64,000 bases of DNA from Corynebacterium amycolatum (GTDB lineage: Bacteria > Actinomycetota > Actinomycetes > Mycobacteriales > Mycobacteriaceae). Positions within the stretch are counted from its first letter, which is position 1. Each line of letters starts with the position of its first letter. The stretch is from the NCBI RefSeq assembly GCF_016889425.1, contig NZ_CP069513.1, positions 248,001-312,000 of the forward strand. Reading direction: 5' to 3'. The position numbers were made by a program, and so were the translations under genes. Positions 9,548-19,397 of this stretch are shown piece by piece. Under the pieces are notes generated by a model. That model worked only from the letters and a program-made list of their open reading frames with translations, was not told the origin of the DNA and searched no databases.

Positions 9548-9853
9548 TCACTGAATGTTCACATCGACACTTGCCGGAAGGTCAATGCGCATAAGTGCAT
9601 CGACGGTCTTCGGCGTTGGATCGAGAATGTCGATCAGACGCTTGTGAGTGCGCATCTCGAAGTGCTCGCGCGAGTCCTTGTACTTGTGCGGCGAACGGAT
9701 AACGCAGTAAACGTTCTTTTCGGTTGGCAACGGCACCGGGCCAACGACGCGTGCACCCGTACGGGTAACGGTCTCCACGATCTTTCGCGCAGAAGCGTCG
9801 ATAGCCTCGTGGTCGTAGGCCTTGAGCCTGATGCGGATCTTCTGTCCGGCCAC
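9548..9853 (-). CDS. rpsJ: 30S ribosomal protein S10 (NusE)
   Basis: A protein of 101 residues beginning [20 protein letters not shown], with [20 protein letters not shown] and the loop [21 protein letters not shown]10 is part of the 30S head and, as NusE, joins NusB and NusG in antitermination and transcription-translation coupling. It is the first gene of the S10 operon, preceded by a non-coding leader of roughly 590 bases after the tuf terminator. Confidence 0.97.
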   Translation of the reverse strand: MAGQKIRIRLKAYDHEAIDASARKIVETVTRTGARVVGPVPLPTEKNVYCVIRSPHKYKDSREHFEMRTHKRLIDILDPTPKTVDALMRIDLPASVDVNIQ

Positions 9854-10445
9854 GCTTGTCCTCTCCTCGGTCGGCGCGCCCCAATTAAAGGGGCGTCGAC
9901 CCTGTCAATGTTTCTCGACGCCGTCAGCAACTATGGCCAGCGCCAGAAATTAAAACTGGGTTGTGCATTACTTCAAAGCGATTTCGTCTTCGATCGTCAT
10001 GGCAAATTAACTTTTGGCCATGACCCGAGCGGACGAATAACGCCTTGCACTCAAATCCCAGTGGAAAACAAGTCCCCCCTCGTGGGGCTCTTCATTTTGC
10101 CTACTGCCGCTGTTAATTTGCCATGCCACCTCCGACCCCCGCGGTCGGGCGTGTCGCCCGTTTTCTCCGTGAGGCACGATTGGGAAGAAACTTCCCTACG
10201 TGGTCATGCTCGCCTTACCATAGGCGCTAAGTCCAATTTCGTACTGGTTCCCAGCTGGGCCTGATACAACAATTGGCGCGAACGCCTTTGTTAAAGCAAC
10301 CTCCGTATTAAAGCACGACCACACTGCAAATGTAAAATCGCGATTCCAAAGTGCAACGTACATCACACCCATTACGGAACAGTCTGCTTAACGACGGCTA
10401 TTGCGCCGGTCCCATCCCGTCTAATGTCGGCTATGTACAGATACA
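9854..10445 (-). promoter_or_regulatory. S10 operon leader/promoter region with several inverted repeats
   Basis: No gene is supported here. A perfect 13-bp inverted repeat joins ATGGCAAATTAAC (9999-10011) with GTTAATTTGCCAT (10112-10124). Downstream of it on the plus strand lie CCGACC/GGTCGG (10132-10148), overlapping CGGGCG-TGT-CGCCCG (10146-10160, followed by TTTT on the plus strand), and GGGAAG-AAA-CTTCCC (10182-10196). A perfect TTGACA on the minus strand (9903-9908) has only a poorly spaced -10, so the promoter itself is not assigned. The upstream terminator of tuf shows that this operon must have its own promoter. A GCTTAACGACG copy lies at 10386. Confidence 0.5.
10386..10396 (+). repeat. 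GCTTAACGACG motif (A variant), copy 2
   Basis: The W position is A. It lies in the non-coding gap between the tuf terminator and the S10 leader and is followed by G. Confidence 0.65.
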
Positions 10446-10484
10446 AAGAATCCCGACTTCCGCTTACGCGGAGTCGGGATTCTT
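10446..10484 (-). terminator. Rho-independent terminator of tuf
   Basis: AAGAATCCCGACT (10446-10458) is perfectly complementary to AGTCGGGATTCTT (10472-10484), with an inner CCGC/GCGG pair. The minus-strand 3' side is U-rich (TTCTTTGT). It lies 40 bases beyond the tuf stop. Confidence 0.85.
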
Positions 10485-10524
10485 CTAAGACCTAGCTAAA
10501 GCATTTCCCCATTGGGGAGAAGAC

Positions 10525-11715
10525 TTACTTAATGATCTTGGTAACGCGGCCAGCGCCGACGGTGCGGCCACCCTCGCGGATAGCGAAGCGCAGGCCCTCG
10601 TCCATTGCGACCGGCTGGATCAGCTTGACAGACATGTCAACGTTGTCGCCCGGCATGACCATCTCGACACCTTCCGGCAGGGAAACGACGCCGGTGACGT
10701 CGGTGGTGCGGAAGTAGAACTGCGGACGGTAGTTGTTGAAGAACGGGGTGTGGCGGCCGCCCTCATCCTTGGACAGGATGTAGACGGAACCCTCGAACTC
10801 GGTGTGCGGGGTGTAAGCGCCCGGCTTAGCAACGATCTGACCGCGCTCGATGTCCTCACGCTTGGTACCGCGGAGCAGCAGACCACAGTTGTCGCCAGCC
10901 TCAGCGGAATCCAGCAGCTTGCGGAACATCTCGATACCGGTAACGGTGGTCTTCTGGGACTTCTCCTTGATGCCCAGAATCTCCACCTCGTCGTTGACGT
11001 TCAGAACGCCGCGCTCAACACGACCGGTAGCAACGGTGCCGCGACCGGTAATGGTGAAGATGTCCTCAATCGGCATCAGGAACGGCTTGTCGGTCTCGCG
11101 GACCGGGTCCGGGATGTTGTCGTCACAAGCCTGCATGAGCTCGACGATGGACTCTGCCCACTTCTCGTCGCCCTCAAGAGCCTTCAGAGCGGAGATGTGA
11201 ACAATCGGAGCCTCTTCGTCGTAGTCCTGCTCAGCCAGCAGCTCGCGAATCTCCATCTCGACGAGTTCGATGATCTCTTCATCGTCAACCATGTCGCACT
11301 TGTTCAGTGCAACGAGGATGTACGGAACGCCAACCTGGCGAGCCAGGAGAACGTGCTCACGGGTCTGCGGCATCGGACCGTCGGTAGCGGCGACAACCAG
11401 AATCGCGCCGTCCATCTGAGCAGCACCGGTGATCATGTTCTTGATGTAGTCGGCGTGGCCCGGAGCGTCGACGTGAGCGTAGTGACGCTTCTCGGTCTGG
11501 TACTCAACGTGCGAGACGTTGATGGTAATACCGCGCTCCCGCTCTTCCGGCGCCTTGTCAATAGCGTCGAAAGCGAACGACTGGTTCAGGTCCGGGTACT
11601 TGTCAGCCAGAACCTTGGTGATAGCGGCGGTAGTGGTGGTCTTACCGTGGTCAACGTGACCAATGGTACCGATGTTGACGTGCGGCTTCGTACGCTCGAA
11701 CTTCGCCTTTGCCAC
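10525..11715 (-). CDS. tuf: Elongation factor Tu
   Basis: A protein of 396 residues. The GTPase domain has G1 GHVDHGKT, the switch II element DAPGHADY and NKCD, and domains 2 and 3 follow ([19 protein letters not shown], then [11 protein letters not shown]). EF-Tu brings aminoacyl-tRNA to the ribosomal A site. A GTG start at 11715 is chosen: GGAGG lies eight bases upstream and the product then begins [20 protein letters not shown], with the first residue read as Met, as in relatives. An upstream ATG at 11775 would add 20 unmatched residues. It is transcribed alone, with its own promoter candidate and terminator, between fusA and rpsJ. Confidence 0.97.
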   Translation of the reverse strand: MAKAKFERTKPHVNIGTIGHVDHGKTTTTAAITKVLADKYPDLNQSFAFDAIDKAPEERERGITINVSHVEYQTEKRHYAHVDAPGHADYIKNMITGAAQMDGAILVVAATDGPMPQTREHVLLARQVGVPYILVALNKCDMVDDEEIIELVEMEIRELLAEQDYDEEAPIVHISALKALEGDEKWAESIVELMQACDDNIPDPVRETDKPFLMPIEDIFTITGRGTVATGRVERGVLNVNDEVEILGIKEKSQKTTVTGIEMFRKLLDSAEAGDNCGLLLRGTKREDIERGQIVAKPGAYTPHTEFEGSVYILSKDEGGRHTPFFNNYRPQFYFRTTDVTGVVSLPEGVEMVMPGDNVDMSVKLIQPVAMDEGLRFAIREGGRTVGAGRVTKIIK

Positions 11716-12218
11716 TTTTAGTCCTCCTGGAGGTCTAGGTGGCCACGACTCTCGCAGCCACAATTTTGTGGTCACTCAATCCGCCTTCACAACATCAGAA
11801 GCTTTCAAGCTGTTCGCTTACGACTTCGGAACGTGCGCGCGCAAAAGAGCACTATTCTTTCACTGTGCCAGTTACTCGATACTAGGGCAGGATACTGGAG
11901 TTTTCCAAACCAGACCAACCCCCTAGTTAAGGGTGGGTAACGGCCAGCAACTCACATCGTCATTTACCTGCATAAATACTAGATATTTGAGTTGCGATCT
12001 AAAATCGCCCAACGATATGAATTGCGAGCAGCTACCCCAAGAGCTTGCCTGTGCTAACACGAGCCAAGAGTCTGGCGACATCTCAGCACAGTCAAATCTT
12101 AAGGGAATCTACTAAAAAGCTGCAGACCCTCGCACTGCACCGTCTAAAAAGAGTGACAGCGCAGTGCGCACAGAGATGGGGTCAGCCCTGATAGAGCGCC
12201 CCACCCTGCCGATGCAAT
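11716..12218. other. fusA-tuf intergenic region
   Basis: About 500 bases without a supported gene. It holds the tuf promoter candidate and, near the fusA stop, an 8-bp inverted repeat CGCACTGC/GCAGTGCG (12131-12138 and 12161-12168) that has no U-run and so is only a weak terminator candidate. The open frame at 11933-12115 has no recognisable features. Confidence 0.5.
11879..11908 (-). promoter_or_regulatory. Candidate tuf promoter
   Basis: On the minus strand, TTGGAA (11903-11908) and TAGTAT (11879-11884) are separated by 18 bases. This would give a leader of about 160 bases. The call is by pattern only. Confidence 0.35.
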
Positions 12219-14351
12219 TTAAGCGCCGGTGCGCGCTGCAATGATCTCCTCGGCCACGGAGGAAGGAACCTCAGCGTAGGAGTCGAAGATCATGGTGTAG
12301 TTAGCGCGACCCTGGGTCTTGGAACGCAGGTCACCAACGTAGCCAAACATCTCGGACAGCGGAACCAGAGCCTTAACAGCCTTGACGCCCGTACGGTCCT
12401 CCATGGAGTTAACCTGACCACGACGGGAGTTGATGTCACCGATGACCTCACCCATGTACTCTTCCGGAGTAATGACCTCAACGGCCATCATCGGCTCAAG
12501 CAGGACCGGCTTAGCCTTCTGGACAGCTTCCTTCAGAGCCTGCTGACCAGCAATCTTGAAGGCCATTTCAGAGGAGTCAACCTCGTGGTAAGCACCGTCG
12601 AGCAGGGTTGCCTGGATGTTCACCAGCGGGTAGCCAGCCAGGGTACCGTACTGCATTGCGTCCTGAATACCAGCGTCGACAGATGGAATGTATTCCTTCG
12701 GAACACGGCCACCGGTCACCTCGTTGACGAACTTGTAAGTGGTGGACTCACCCTCTTCAACCTCGTCAGTAGACGGAGCGTAAGGCTCCAGAGCAATGAT
12801 GACGCGGGCGAACTGACCCGAACCACCGGTCTGCTTCTTGTGGGTGTACTCGAACTTCTCGACCGGCTTGCGGATGGTCTCGCGGTAAGCAACCTGCGGG
12901 TTACCGATGTTTGCTTCGACCTTGAACTCGCGCTTCATGCGGTCAACCAGGACGTCAAGGTGGAGCTCGCCCATACCGCCGATAACGGTCTGGCCGGTTT
13001 CCTCATCCAGGCGAACGGTGAAGGTCGGGTCCTCTTCAGCAAGACGCTGAATAGCGGTACTCAGCTTCTCCTGGTCAGCCTTGGACTTCGGCTCAATAGC
13101 AACGGAGATAACCGGATCCGGGAAGGACATGGACTCCAGAACGATTGGAGCATCCTGTGCACACAGGGTGTCACCAGTGGTGGTGTCCTTCAGACCAATG
13201 AAGGCGTAGATGTTACCTGCCACTGCCTCGTCAACAGGGTTCTCCTTGTTGGCGTGCATCTGGAACAGCTTACCGACGCGCTCCTTCTTGTCCTTGGTGG
13301 AGTTCAGGACCTGCTGGCCCGGCTCCACGCGACCGGAGTAAACGCGGACGAAGGTCAGCTTACCGAAGAACGGGTGAGCAGCGATCTTGAATGCAAGAGC
13401 AGAGAACGGCTCATCCTTAGACGGCTTACGAACCATATCGACGTCCTCGTCGCCCATCTGGTGGCCGTGCACCTCACCGATGTCCAGCGGATTCGGCAGG
13501 AAGTCAATGACAGCGTCGAGCAGCGGCTCAACACCCTTGTTCTTGTAAGCGGTACCACAGTAGACCGGGTAGACCTCAGAGTTCAGAACCATCTTGCGGA
13601 TGGCGCCCTTAATCTCGTCCATGGTCAGCTCTTCGCCACCGAAGTACTTTTCCATGAGCTCCTCGTCGGACTCAGCGACGGTCTCAATGAGCTTCTCACG
13701 GTACTCGTTAGCCTTGTCGACCAGGTCAGCCGGAATCTCCTCGACCTGCGCAGGAGTGCCAATCTCGACCTTGCCCGGCCACATGAGGGCCTTCATCTCC
13801 AGCAGGTCAACAACGCCGTCGAAGTCATCCTCAGCGCCAATCGGCAGCTGCATAACCAACGGCTTAGCGCCCAGGCGGTCAACGATGGTGCCAACGGTGT
13901 AGTAGAAGTCAGCGCCCAGCTTGTCCATCTTGTTGACGAAGCAAATACGTGGGACATCGTACTTCTGAGCCTGACGCCAAACCTGCTCAGACTGCGGCTC
14001 GACACCTTCCTTACCGTCGAAGACTGCGACGGCACCGTCGAGCACACGCAAGGAACGCTCGACCTCAACGGTGAAGTCGACGTGACCCGGGGTATCGATG
14101 ATGTTGATCTGGTTGTCGTTCCAGAAACAGGTCACAGCAGCGGAGGTAATGGTAATACCGCGCTCCTTCTCCTGCTCCATCCAGTCGGTTGTGGACGCAC
14201 CATCGTGAGTCTCGCCGACCTTGCGGTTAATACCCGTGTAGTACAGGATGCGCTCGGTCGTAGTCGTCTTACCAGCATCGATGTGCGCCATGATGCCGAT
14301 GTTGCGGACCTTGTGGAGGTCCTTCTTAACGGGAAGTGCACCTTCAGCCAC
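12219..14351 (-). CDS. fusA: Elongation factor G
   Basis: A protein of 710 residues. Domain I has [20 protein letters not shown], the switch II element IDTPGHVDF and [10 protein letters not shown]; domain II and III follow, then domain IV ([31 protein letters not shown]) and domain V ([20 protein letters not shown]). EF-G drives ribosomal translocation and, with RRF, recycling. A GTG start at 14351 is chosen because the preceding GGGGAA is well placed and the product then has the usual length; an ATG at 14420 would add 23 residues. It belongs to the rpsL-rpsG-fusA group but is 298 bases downstream of rpsG. Confidence 0.97.
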   Translation of the reverse strand: MAEGALPVKKDLHKVRNIGIMAHIDAGKTTTTERILYYTGINRKVGETHDGASTTDWMEQEKERGITITSAAVTCFWNDNQINIIDTPGHVDFTVEVERSLRVLDGAVAVFDGKEGVEPQSEQVWRQAQKYDVPRICFVNKMDKLGADFYYTVGTIVDRLGAKPLVMQLPIGAEDDFDGVVDLLEMKALMWPGKVEIGTPAQVEEIPADLVDKANEYREKLIETVAESDEELMEKYFGGEELTMDEIKGAIRKMVLNSEVYPVYCGTAYKNKGVEPLLDAVIDFLPNPLDIGEVHGHQMGDEDVDMVRKPSKDEPFSALAFKIAAHPFFGKLTFVRVYSGRVEPGQQVLNSTKDKKERVGKLFQMHANKENPVDEAVAGNIYAFIGLKDTTTGDTLCAQDAPIVLESMSFPDPVISVAIEPKSKADQEKLSTAIQRLAEEDPTFTVRLDEETGQTVIGGMGELHLDVLVDRMKREFKVEANIGNPQVAYRETIRKPVEKFEYTHKKQTGGSGQFARVIIALEPYAPSTDEVEEGESTTYKFVNEVTGGRVPKEYIPSVDAGIQDAMQYGTLAGYPLVNIQATLLDGAYHEVDSSEMAFKIAGQQALKEAVQKAKPVLLEPMMAVEVITPEEYMGEVIGDINSRRGQVNSMEDRTGVKAVKALVPLSEMFGYVGDLRSKTQGRANYTMIFDSYAEVPSSVAEEIIAARTGA

Positions 14352-14608
14352 TTGATTCCCCACTCGTTTCAAATCGGTTTGGCGGTGAGGCTCAATTACG
14401 GGATTGCAATTGGCCGTCAAATCCGCCGTCGGTCGGGTTTGCTTTATCTATAATGCCACCGTCTTGGCGCGAAGTCGCGCCGTGACGTACACCTTTTGCG
14501 TAAATTCTACGCAAGACATCAGGTGTAAGCGCCGGGCTGGCCCTATTTGAGTGACCCTTAAAGATCCGTGGACCGCGACCGACGCGCGCCGTTGACATAC
14601 CGGCAGCT

Positions 14609-14619
14609 GCTTTACGACG
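14609..14619 (+). repeat. GCTTTACGACG motif, copy 3
   Basis: Exact copy between rpsG and fusA, about 30 bases beyond the rpsG stop codon; followed by G. The rest of this 298-base gap shows no convincing terminator. Confidence 0.8.
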
Positions 14620-14649
14620 GTGACCACTCGCGGCCCCGTCGATAAGCGA

Positions 14650-15120
14650 TTACCAGCGGTAGTGAGCGAATGCGCGGTTTGCTTCCGCCATCTTGTGAGT
14701 GTCCTCACGACGCTTGACGGATGCACCCAGGCCGTTGGATGCATCGAGGATCTCGTTAGCGAGACGCTCGGTCATGGTGTTCTCACGACGCTGACGCGAG
14801 AACATCAGCAGCCAGCGCAGCGCCAGAGTGGTGCCACGGCCCGGACGAACCTCGACCGGGACCTGGTAGGTGGCGCCACCGACACGACGGGAACGAACCT
14901 CAAGAGCCGGCTTGACGTTCTCGATTGCGCGCTTCAGAGTCAGCACCGGGTCAGTACCGGTCTTCTCTTCGCACAGCTCAAGTGCACCGTAGACGATGCG
15001 CTCTGCGGTCGACTTCTTACCGTCAATCAGAACCTTGTTGACCAGCTGCGACACCAGAGGGGAGCCGTAGACCGGGTCGTTGACGACAGGACGCTTCTGT
15101 ACTGGGCCCTTACGTGGCAT
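14650..15120 (-). CDS. rpsG: 30S ribosomal protein S7
   Basis: A protein of 156 residues starting [20 protein letters not shown], with [20 protein letters not shown] and [20 protein letters not shown]. The C-terminus ([16 protein letters not shown], then [18 protein letters not shown]) is the normal S7 end. S7 nucleates the 30S head and contacts E-site tRNA. It begins three bases after the rpsL stop, so the pair is clearly co-transcribed. Confidence 0.97.
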   Translation of the reverse strand: MPRKGPVQKRPVVNDPVYGSPLVSQLVNKVLIDGKKSTAERIVYGALELCEEKTGTDPVLTLKRAIENVKPALEVRSRRVGGATYQVPVEVRPGRGTTLALRWLLMFSRQRRENTMTERLANEILDASNGLGASVKRREDTHKMAEANRAFAHYRW

Positions 15121-15123
15121 GGC

Positions 15124-15495
15124 TTACTTCTCCTTCTTTGCGCCGTAGCGGGAACGAGCCTGCTTGCGGTCCTTGACACCCTGGGTGTCGAGGGAACCAC
15201 GGACGATCTTGTAGCGGACACCCGGGAGGTCCTTAACACGACCACCGCGGACGAGCACCATGGAGTGCTCCTGCAGGTTGTGGCCCTCGCCCGGGATGTA
15301 AGCGGAGACCTCGACGCCGGAGGTCAGGCGCACACGAGCGACCTTACGAAGAGCCGAGTTCGGCTTCTTCGGGGTGGTGGTGTAAACACGGGTGCAAACG
15401 CCGCGACGCTGAGGGGAACCCTTCAGAGCTGCGGTTGCAACCTTAGCCTTCTTGTCATGGCGGCCCTTACGGACCAGCTGCTGAATAGTGGGCAT
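15124..15495 (-). CDS. rpsL: 30S ribosomal protein S12
   Basis: A protein of 123 residues with [34 protein letters not shown] and [21 protein letters not shown]12 lies at the decoding centre. The two regions where streptomycin-resistance changes usually arise (TPKKPNS and GRVKDLPG) have the wild-type Lys residues. It is the first gene of the str group; the non-coding region upstream must hold the promoter. Confidence 0.97.
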   Translation of the reverse strand: MPTIQQLVRKGRHDKKAKVATAALKGSPQRRGVCTRVYTTTPKKPNSALRKVARVRLTSGVEVSAYIPGEGHNLQEHSMVLVRGGRVKDLPGVRYKIVRGSLDTQGVKDRKQARSRYGAKKEK

Positions 15496-15832
15496 GAAGC
15501 CTCTTTCTTCTTTCTCTCGCCGCCTGAGATTCTCGTGCCCGATGCCGACCGCAGCGGAGTAACCACCATCCGTGTGAATGCTTCACAAGAAAAGTTATTA
15601 CTCATCCAGTGGTGAGCCCATCGGTTTAACACGAGAAAAGCGGAGGGATTTTGAACGTGCGAAACCCAGTCAGCCGCTCTCGCTGGCCTACTGGGTAATG
15701 TCTCAAGTTCCCAATTCTTTTCTGGGATCGTTGTATAACAGTACGCGAGCTGGGGCTTTACTCCAAACACCCAGGTAATAGCGTAAAAATTTCAGCCACT
15801 TTGATCAGTGCGAAGGCCGACTCACAAATTAT

Positions 15833-15843
15833 CGTCGTAAAGC
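15833..15843 (-). repeat. GCTTTACGACG motif, copy 4 (left arm of an inverted pair)
   Basis: Read on the plus strand as CGTCGTAAAGCA, it is complementary over 12 bases to the copy at 15892-15903, with about 48 bases between. Confidence 0.8.
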
Positions 15844-15892
15844 ACGGCGCGCCTCCCCACGCGCTCTCTTTCGTCACTGCAGTCACGCGCAT

Positions 15893-15903
15893 GCTTTACG
15901 ACG
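15893..15903 (+). repeat. GCTTTACGACG motif, copy 5 (right arm of an inverted pair)
   Basis: Lies 39 bases past the lipoprotein stop codon. With copy 4 it could form a stem behind the gene, although no U-run follows. Confidence 0.8.
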
Positions 15904-15942
15904 ACTAGTTCTGTGGCCTTATTTATAGCCGGTTTTACGCCT

Positions 15943-16431
15943 CTAATTCACTTCGATGACACAGTTGCCGGCGAGCCCCACTCGCCCATCGGCTTCCACC
16001 TGAATGTTCGGAATGGTGTCGTTGGGGATGTCTGTTGGAATTTGCATCTCGGTCAGCGTGCTCGAAAGCTCAAACCCTTGGGTTTCTGCTTCTCGCTCCG
16101 GACTATTGCTATTAATGGTCAGCTTGATGTGGTCACCAGGCTGACCGTGATATGTGATCCGCGCTGTGGGCTTTTCGTGGTCGATTGCGATGACGCTTTC
16201 ATCACAGGCGCCATTAGGCCCGATATTGCCCAGAATCGGCTCATCGGGCTTTCTGCTGTGCGCATTATTAGCACTCGGGGCAGGCGTTGTAGGTGCCTCC
16301 GACTGCGTATCATGACTGCCGTCATCGGCCTCACGGCCGACCTGTTGCTGGTCCTGTCCCCCACAACCAGCCAGGGCAGCCGCACATACAACTGCCGATA
16401 ATGCGATTACGCCAACTTTTTCTACCTTCAT
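15943..16431 (-). CDS. Putative secreted lipoprotein of unknown function
   Basis: A protein of 162 residues with a lipoprotein signal: basic start MKVEK, a hydrophobic stretch (GVIALSAVVCAAALAGC) and a lipobox LAGC with the modified Cys near residue 23. Then follows a low-complexity Gln/Asp/Ser/Pro linker (about 25-75) and a globular end with two Cys residues (NGACDESVIAID and LAGNCVIEVN) that could form a disulfide. I do not recognise a named domain. It should be anchored on the outer face of the membrane. It is on the same strand as tmsB but 50 bases downstream, so co-transcription is possible. Confidence 0.7.
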   Translation of the reverse strand: MKVEKVGVIALSAVVCAAALAGCGGQDQQQVGREADDGSHDTQSEAPTTPAPSANNAHSRKPDEPILGNIGPNGACDESVIAIDHEKPTARITYHGQPGDHIKLTINSNSPEREAETQGFELSSTLTEMQIPTDIPNDTIPNIQVEADGRVGLAGNCVIEVN

Positions 16432-16481
16432 ATACTTTCAGGCTAGCTAGCGGACATGAGAATTATCGACGCTTAAGACAA

Positions 16482-17786
16482 TTAGTCTTTCCACCACTGA
16501 CGCTGCGGGACATCACCACGGGAGCCGTCCGGGAACACCTTTACACCCAGAACCTGGTGCAGCTGGATCTGGTTACATGCGAAGTTGTACTCGGAACCAG
16601 CCATGTACATGCCCCACAGCTTTGCGGTCTGCTCACCAACCAGCTCGACGGCCTTGTCCCAATCCTTGTCCAGTCGTTCACACCAGTCATAGAGAGTGTG
16701 CTCGTAGTCGAAACGCAGGTTCTGCTGATCGAGCATCTCAAAGCCCTGATCCTGCATTGCTCGCATGATAGTTCCGACACCGGTGAGCTCACCGTCTGGG
16801 AAGATGTAACGGTCGATGAAGGTGCCCTTGCGGGTGCGGTGGTTATCCCAGTAGGTGATGCAGTGGTTCAGCATCAAACCGCCTTCTTTCAACTTGCCAT
16901 AGAGGAAGCCGAAGAAGCTCGGGTAGTTCTCCACACCGATGTGCTCCAAAAGACCGATTGCGGAGATGGCATCGAAGCCTTCTTCAGGAACATCGCGGTA
17001 GTCCTGGAAGCGCACCTCAGCAAGATCTTCCAGGCCCTCTTCCTTAATCTTGGCCTGTGCGTACTCTGCCTGCTGCTTCGACAGAGTCACGCCGATGGCC
17101 TTAACGCCGCGCCTTGCCGCATAGAGAACCATGCCGCCCCAACCACAGCCAACGTCGAGAAGCCTATCGCCTTCCTTCAGGCGCAACTTATCGAATACCA
17201 GGCGGTACTTGTTTTCCTGTGCCTCTTCGAGCGTGGAGTTCTCATTCGGGTAGTAGGCGCAGGTGTACGTCATCGATGGGCCCAGGATGATCTCGTAGAA
17301 TTCATTACTGACGTCGTAATGCGACGAAATCGAGTCTGCGTCGCGTTCCTTAGAGTGACGTGCTAGACCGTTTTGCAGGCGCTTCTTCCACCATGCAGTA
17401 CGTTCAATCTCGGGCACAACAGGAACATATGGCAGCCCCATCGAACGCAGGGAGCGAACAATCTTCGCCAAAGTTGCTGCAGGTGGCATCACGAATTGTT
17501 CGTGCAATTTCATCAGAGCGTCGAACGCTTCAATTGGGTGTCCGAGACGGACGCGAGTCAGCTCGATCTCACCGGTGACGAATGCGCGACCGAATCCGAC
17601 ATCATCACGCAGATGAGTAACGATGTAGTTCAGCGCATCGAGCGAGCGGACGTTCAAGCCTACTTTTGCATCGTCGGGGCCAGCGACTGAACCATCAAAA
17701 GCCGTCAGGCGAATTGGCAGAGGCTTCTCCGAGGTATCGATGAAGGCCTCGAAAATCTCTGCAACGTTCATTGGAGTAAATGCCAT
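16482..17786 (-). CDS. tmsB: Fatty acid methyltransferase of the cyclopropane synthase family (TmsB/BfaB-like)
   Basis: A protein of 434 residues. The C-terminal two thirds form the cyclopropane-fatty-acyl-phospholipid synthase domain: SSHYDVSNEFYEIILGPSMT, the SAM motif LLDVGCGWGGMVLYAARRGV, and GLLEHIGVENYPSFFGFLYG. The neighbouring FAD enzyme points to the TmsB/BfaB type, which methylates C10 of oleoyl chains in phospholipids on the way to tuberculostearic acid, rather than to a plain cyclopropane synthase. It starts at ATG 17786 with AAGGA upstream, 72 bases after the FAD gene. The assignment to the 10-methyl pathway is inference from the pair; the methyltransferase family itself is certain. 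Confidence 0.8.
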   Translation of the reverse strand: MAFTPMNVAEIFEAFIDTSEKPLPIRLTAFDGSVAGPDDAKVGLNVRSLDALNYIVTHLRDDVGFGRAFVTGEIELTRVRLGHPIEAFDALMKLHEQFVMPPAATLAKIVRSLRSMGLPYVPVVPEIERTAWWKKRLQNGLARHSKERDADSISSHYDVSNEFYEIILGPSMTYTCAYYPNENSTLEEAQENKYRLVFDKLRLKEGDRLLDVGCGWGGMVLYAARRGVKAIGVTLSKQQAEYAQAKIKEEGLEDLAEVRFQDYRDVPEEGFDAISAIGLLEHIGVENYPSFFGFLYGKLKEGGLMLNHCITYWDNHRTRKGTFIDRYIFPDGELTGVGTIMRAMQDQGFEMLDQQNLRFDYEHTLYDWCERLDKDWDKAVELVGEQTAKLWGMYMAGSEYNFACNQIQLHQVLGVKVFPDGSRGDVPQRQWWKD

Positions 17787-17858
17787 GGTGAATCCTTGCT
17801 ATTAACTGGCTATTTCGAAGAATTGGAGAAAAGCCGCTTGAAGTGGTTGGGCTTCTAG

Positions 17859-19397
17859 TTAGGCACCAGTGACGGTCTTGTCATACAGCCGCGGGAACCG
17901 GGAATCAGGGTCGTAGATTGCTTTGAGCTCATCGGGTAGGTTGCCACCGTAGAGTGCTCCGAATTGTTCTGGTGAGTAGAACGCCTCGGAATACAGTGAC
18001 TTGTGACCGCCCAAATCGCTGACCTTGGCCTCAATAACGCGGTTGAACGCGCCGAGGCGAGTATCTCCTGGGACATGGTTGTTCGGCACTGCAGACCAGA
18101 ACCCGACATTGATCCAGGTGGTCTCGGGATCTAGCGGATACAGTGGCCAAGCACTGCTGCTGCCAGCGAGCTTGTCGCCAGTACCAATTAGCTCGCTGGA
18201 GCCATCACGAAGGTGAATCGGGCATAGCCACACAGGCTGGATATCGCAGGCTTGGAAAAACCAATCCAGGTATTCAGCCAAGTGGTCAACAGTGACCTCG
18301 ATATCTTGGACGACGCGCTCATTGGCCGGCAGGCCTTTTCGTGCTTTCATTTTCGCGTCAATGTCGTACTTGCGATCGAGGCCGACGAACTTCCAATACA
18401 CCGAGGATCGTTTGAGCTCGCGCGGCCACATTGCACGAACTGCGGGATTTTGGGTACCGAAGGCTCTAGAGCACCAGAACCAGTCAATATCCCAGCGCCA
18501 GATGTAATCGCGAATCTTCAGGCGATCTCGAGTAACGCCGGAGGGGTGCTGCAGGGACCTGTAGTAGATCTTGTCTCGGGAGTAGTCCGAGACGGGACCT
18601 TCCTCATCAGTTTTGCGTCCCAGCACCAGGTAAATCTCATTCGGCGAGAAAGCGACACCGTCAAGGAAGTGAACAGGCTCGCCTTGGAACTCCTTTTCCA
18701 CGGAAATCTTTGCCAGATCCTCTGCCGCTTCCGTCGTGGAGTTGTACCGAACGTGTCGCAGCTCGACGTATGGAAGTGCTTCTTCGAGCTCGATTTTTAA
18801 CCGTACGGTGTAGCCGAGGGAACCATAGGAGTTTGGAAAGCCACGGAAAAGATCGACATTTTCCGTGCGCGAGCAGGTCACAATTTCGCCGGTACCGACT
18901 AGGACATCCATCTCGATGACGGACTCATGTGGCAGGCCGTTACGGAAACTCGTTGACTCCACGCCAATACCGGTCACAGCTCCACCGAGCGTAATTGTCT
19001 TTAGCTCTGGCACAACCAAAGGCATCAGACCGTAGGGCAAAGTGGCATCTACCAGGTCTTCGTAGGTACACATTCCCTGCACGTCGGCAGTCTTTTCAAC
19101 TGGATCGACGGCGATTACTCCGCCGAGACCGCTGACATCTAGACCTGGTACGAGAGTTTTACTACGCCCGCGAAAAAGGTTTGATGTGCGCTTCGCCAAC
19201 CTGACCCGCTGGTCAGCAGGAATAGCTTGAAAGCTATCAACTAGCTTCCGCACGCCTTCTTCATGCGCATGCCAGCCCACAGGCTCAATGCGCACTGAAT
19301 CAATTCCTCGCCCCGGCGCCATTTGCGCCACCGTAGAAGTAATTTTTCCGATTAGTCGTGGCAACGTGCCGACATCAGAATTTGGTCGATGAGCCAT
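17859..19397 (-). CDS. tmsA: FAD-binding oxidoreductase, TmsA/BfaA-like
   Basis: A protein of 512 residues with an FAD-binding PCMH-type domain: KTLVPGLDVSGLGGVIAVDP, then GLMPLVVPELKTITLGGAVT and GIGVESTSFRNGLPHESVIE, followed by a DprE1-like C-terminal domain (FWCSRAFGTQNPAVRAMWP). In mycobacteria and relatives a protein of this kind reduces the 10-methylene intermediate made by the adjacent methyltransferase to the 10-methyl acid. The gene is directly upstream of tmsB on the same strand, the usual order of the pair. DprE1 itself is unlikely because its partner dprE2 is absent here. The Shine-Dalgarno sequence is weak, so the exact start is less certain. Confidence 0.75.
   Translation of the reverse strand: MAHRPNSDVGTLPRLIGKITSTVAQMAPGRGIDSVRIEPVGWHAHEEGVRKLVDSFQAIPADQRVRLAKRTSNLFRGRSKTLVPGLDVSGLGGVIAVDPVEKTADVQGMCTYEDLVDATLPYGLMPLVVPELKTITLGGAVTGIGVESTSFRNGLPHESVIEMDVLVGTGEIVTCSRTENVDLFRGFPNSYGSLGYTVRLKIELEEALPYVELRHVRYNSTTEAAEDLAKISVEKEFQGEPVHFLDGVAFSPNEIYLVLGRKTDEEGPVSDYSRDKIYYRSLQHPSGVTRDRLKIRDYIWRWDIDWFWCSRAFGTQNPAVRAMWPRELKRSSVYWKFVGLDRKYDIDAKMKARKGLPANERVVQDIEVTVDHLAEYLDWFFQACDIQPVWLCPIHLRDGSSELIGTGDKLAGSSSAWPLYPLDPETTWINVGFWSAVPNNHVPGDTRLGAFNRVIEAKVSDLGGHKSLYSEAFYSPEQFGALYGGNLPDELKAIYDPDSRFPRLYDKTVTGA

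Larger units (their letters stand above)
15496..15942. other. Intergenic region upstream of rpsL
   Basis: About 450 bases between the lipoprotein gene and rpsL, both on the minus strand, with no supported gene. It should contain the rpsL promoter; TTATAC on the minus strand near 15733 is a possible -10 but has no clear -35. An inverted pair of the dispersed 11-mer lies at 15833-15903, close to the lipoprotein stop. Confidence 0.5.

Noticed and set aside
10146..10164. CGGGCG-TGT-CGCCCG-TTTT read as a plus-strand terminator
   Set aside because: No plus-strand gene lies upstream, so it is treated as part of the S10 leader structure.
9482..10264. Plus-strand frame over rpsJ and the S10 leader
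   Set aside because: It begins inside rplC on the opposite strand and covers rpsJ; the part in the leader has no protein features.
12585..14453. Open frame of about 620 codons opposite fusA
   Set aside because: Antisense shadow of fusA with a repetitive Val/Leu/Asn/Asp composition and no domain.
16293..17366. Plus-strand frame opposite tmsB and the lipoprotein gene
   Set aside because: It bridges two real genes on the other strand and has no motif.
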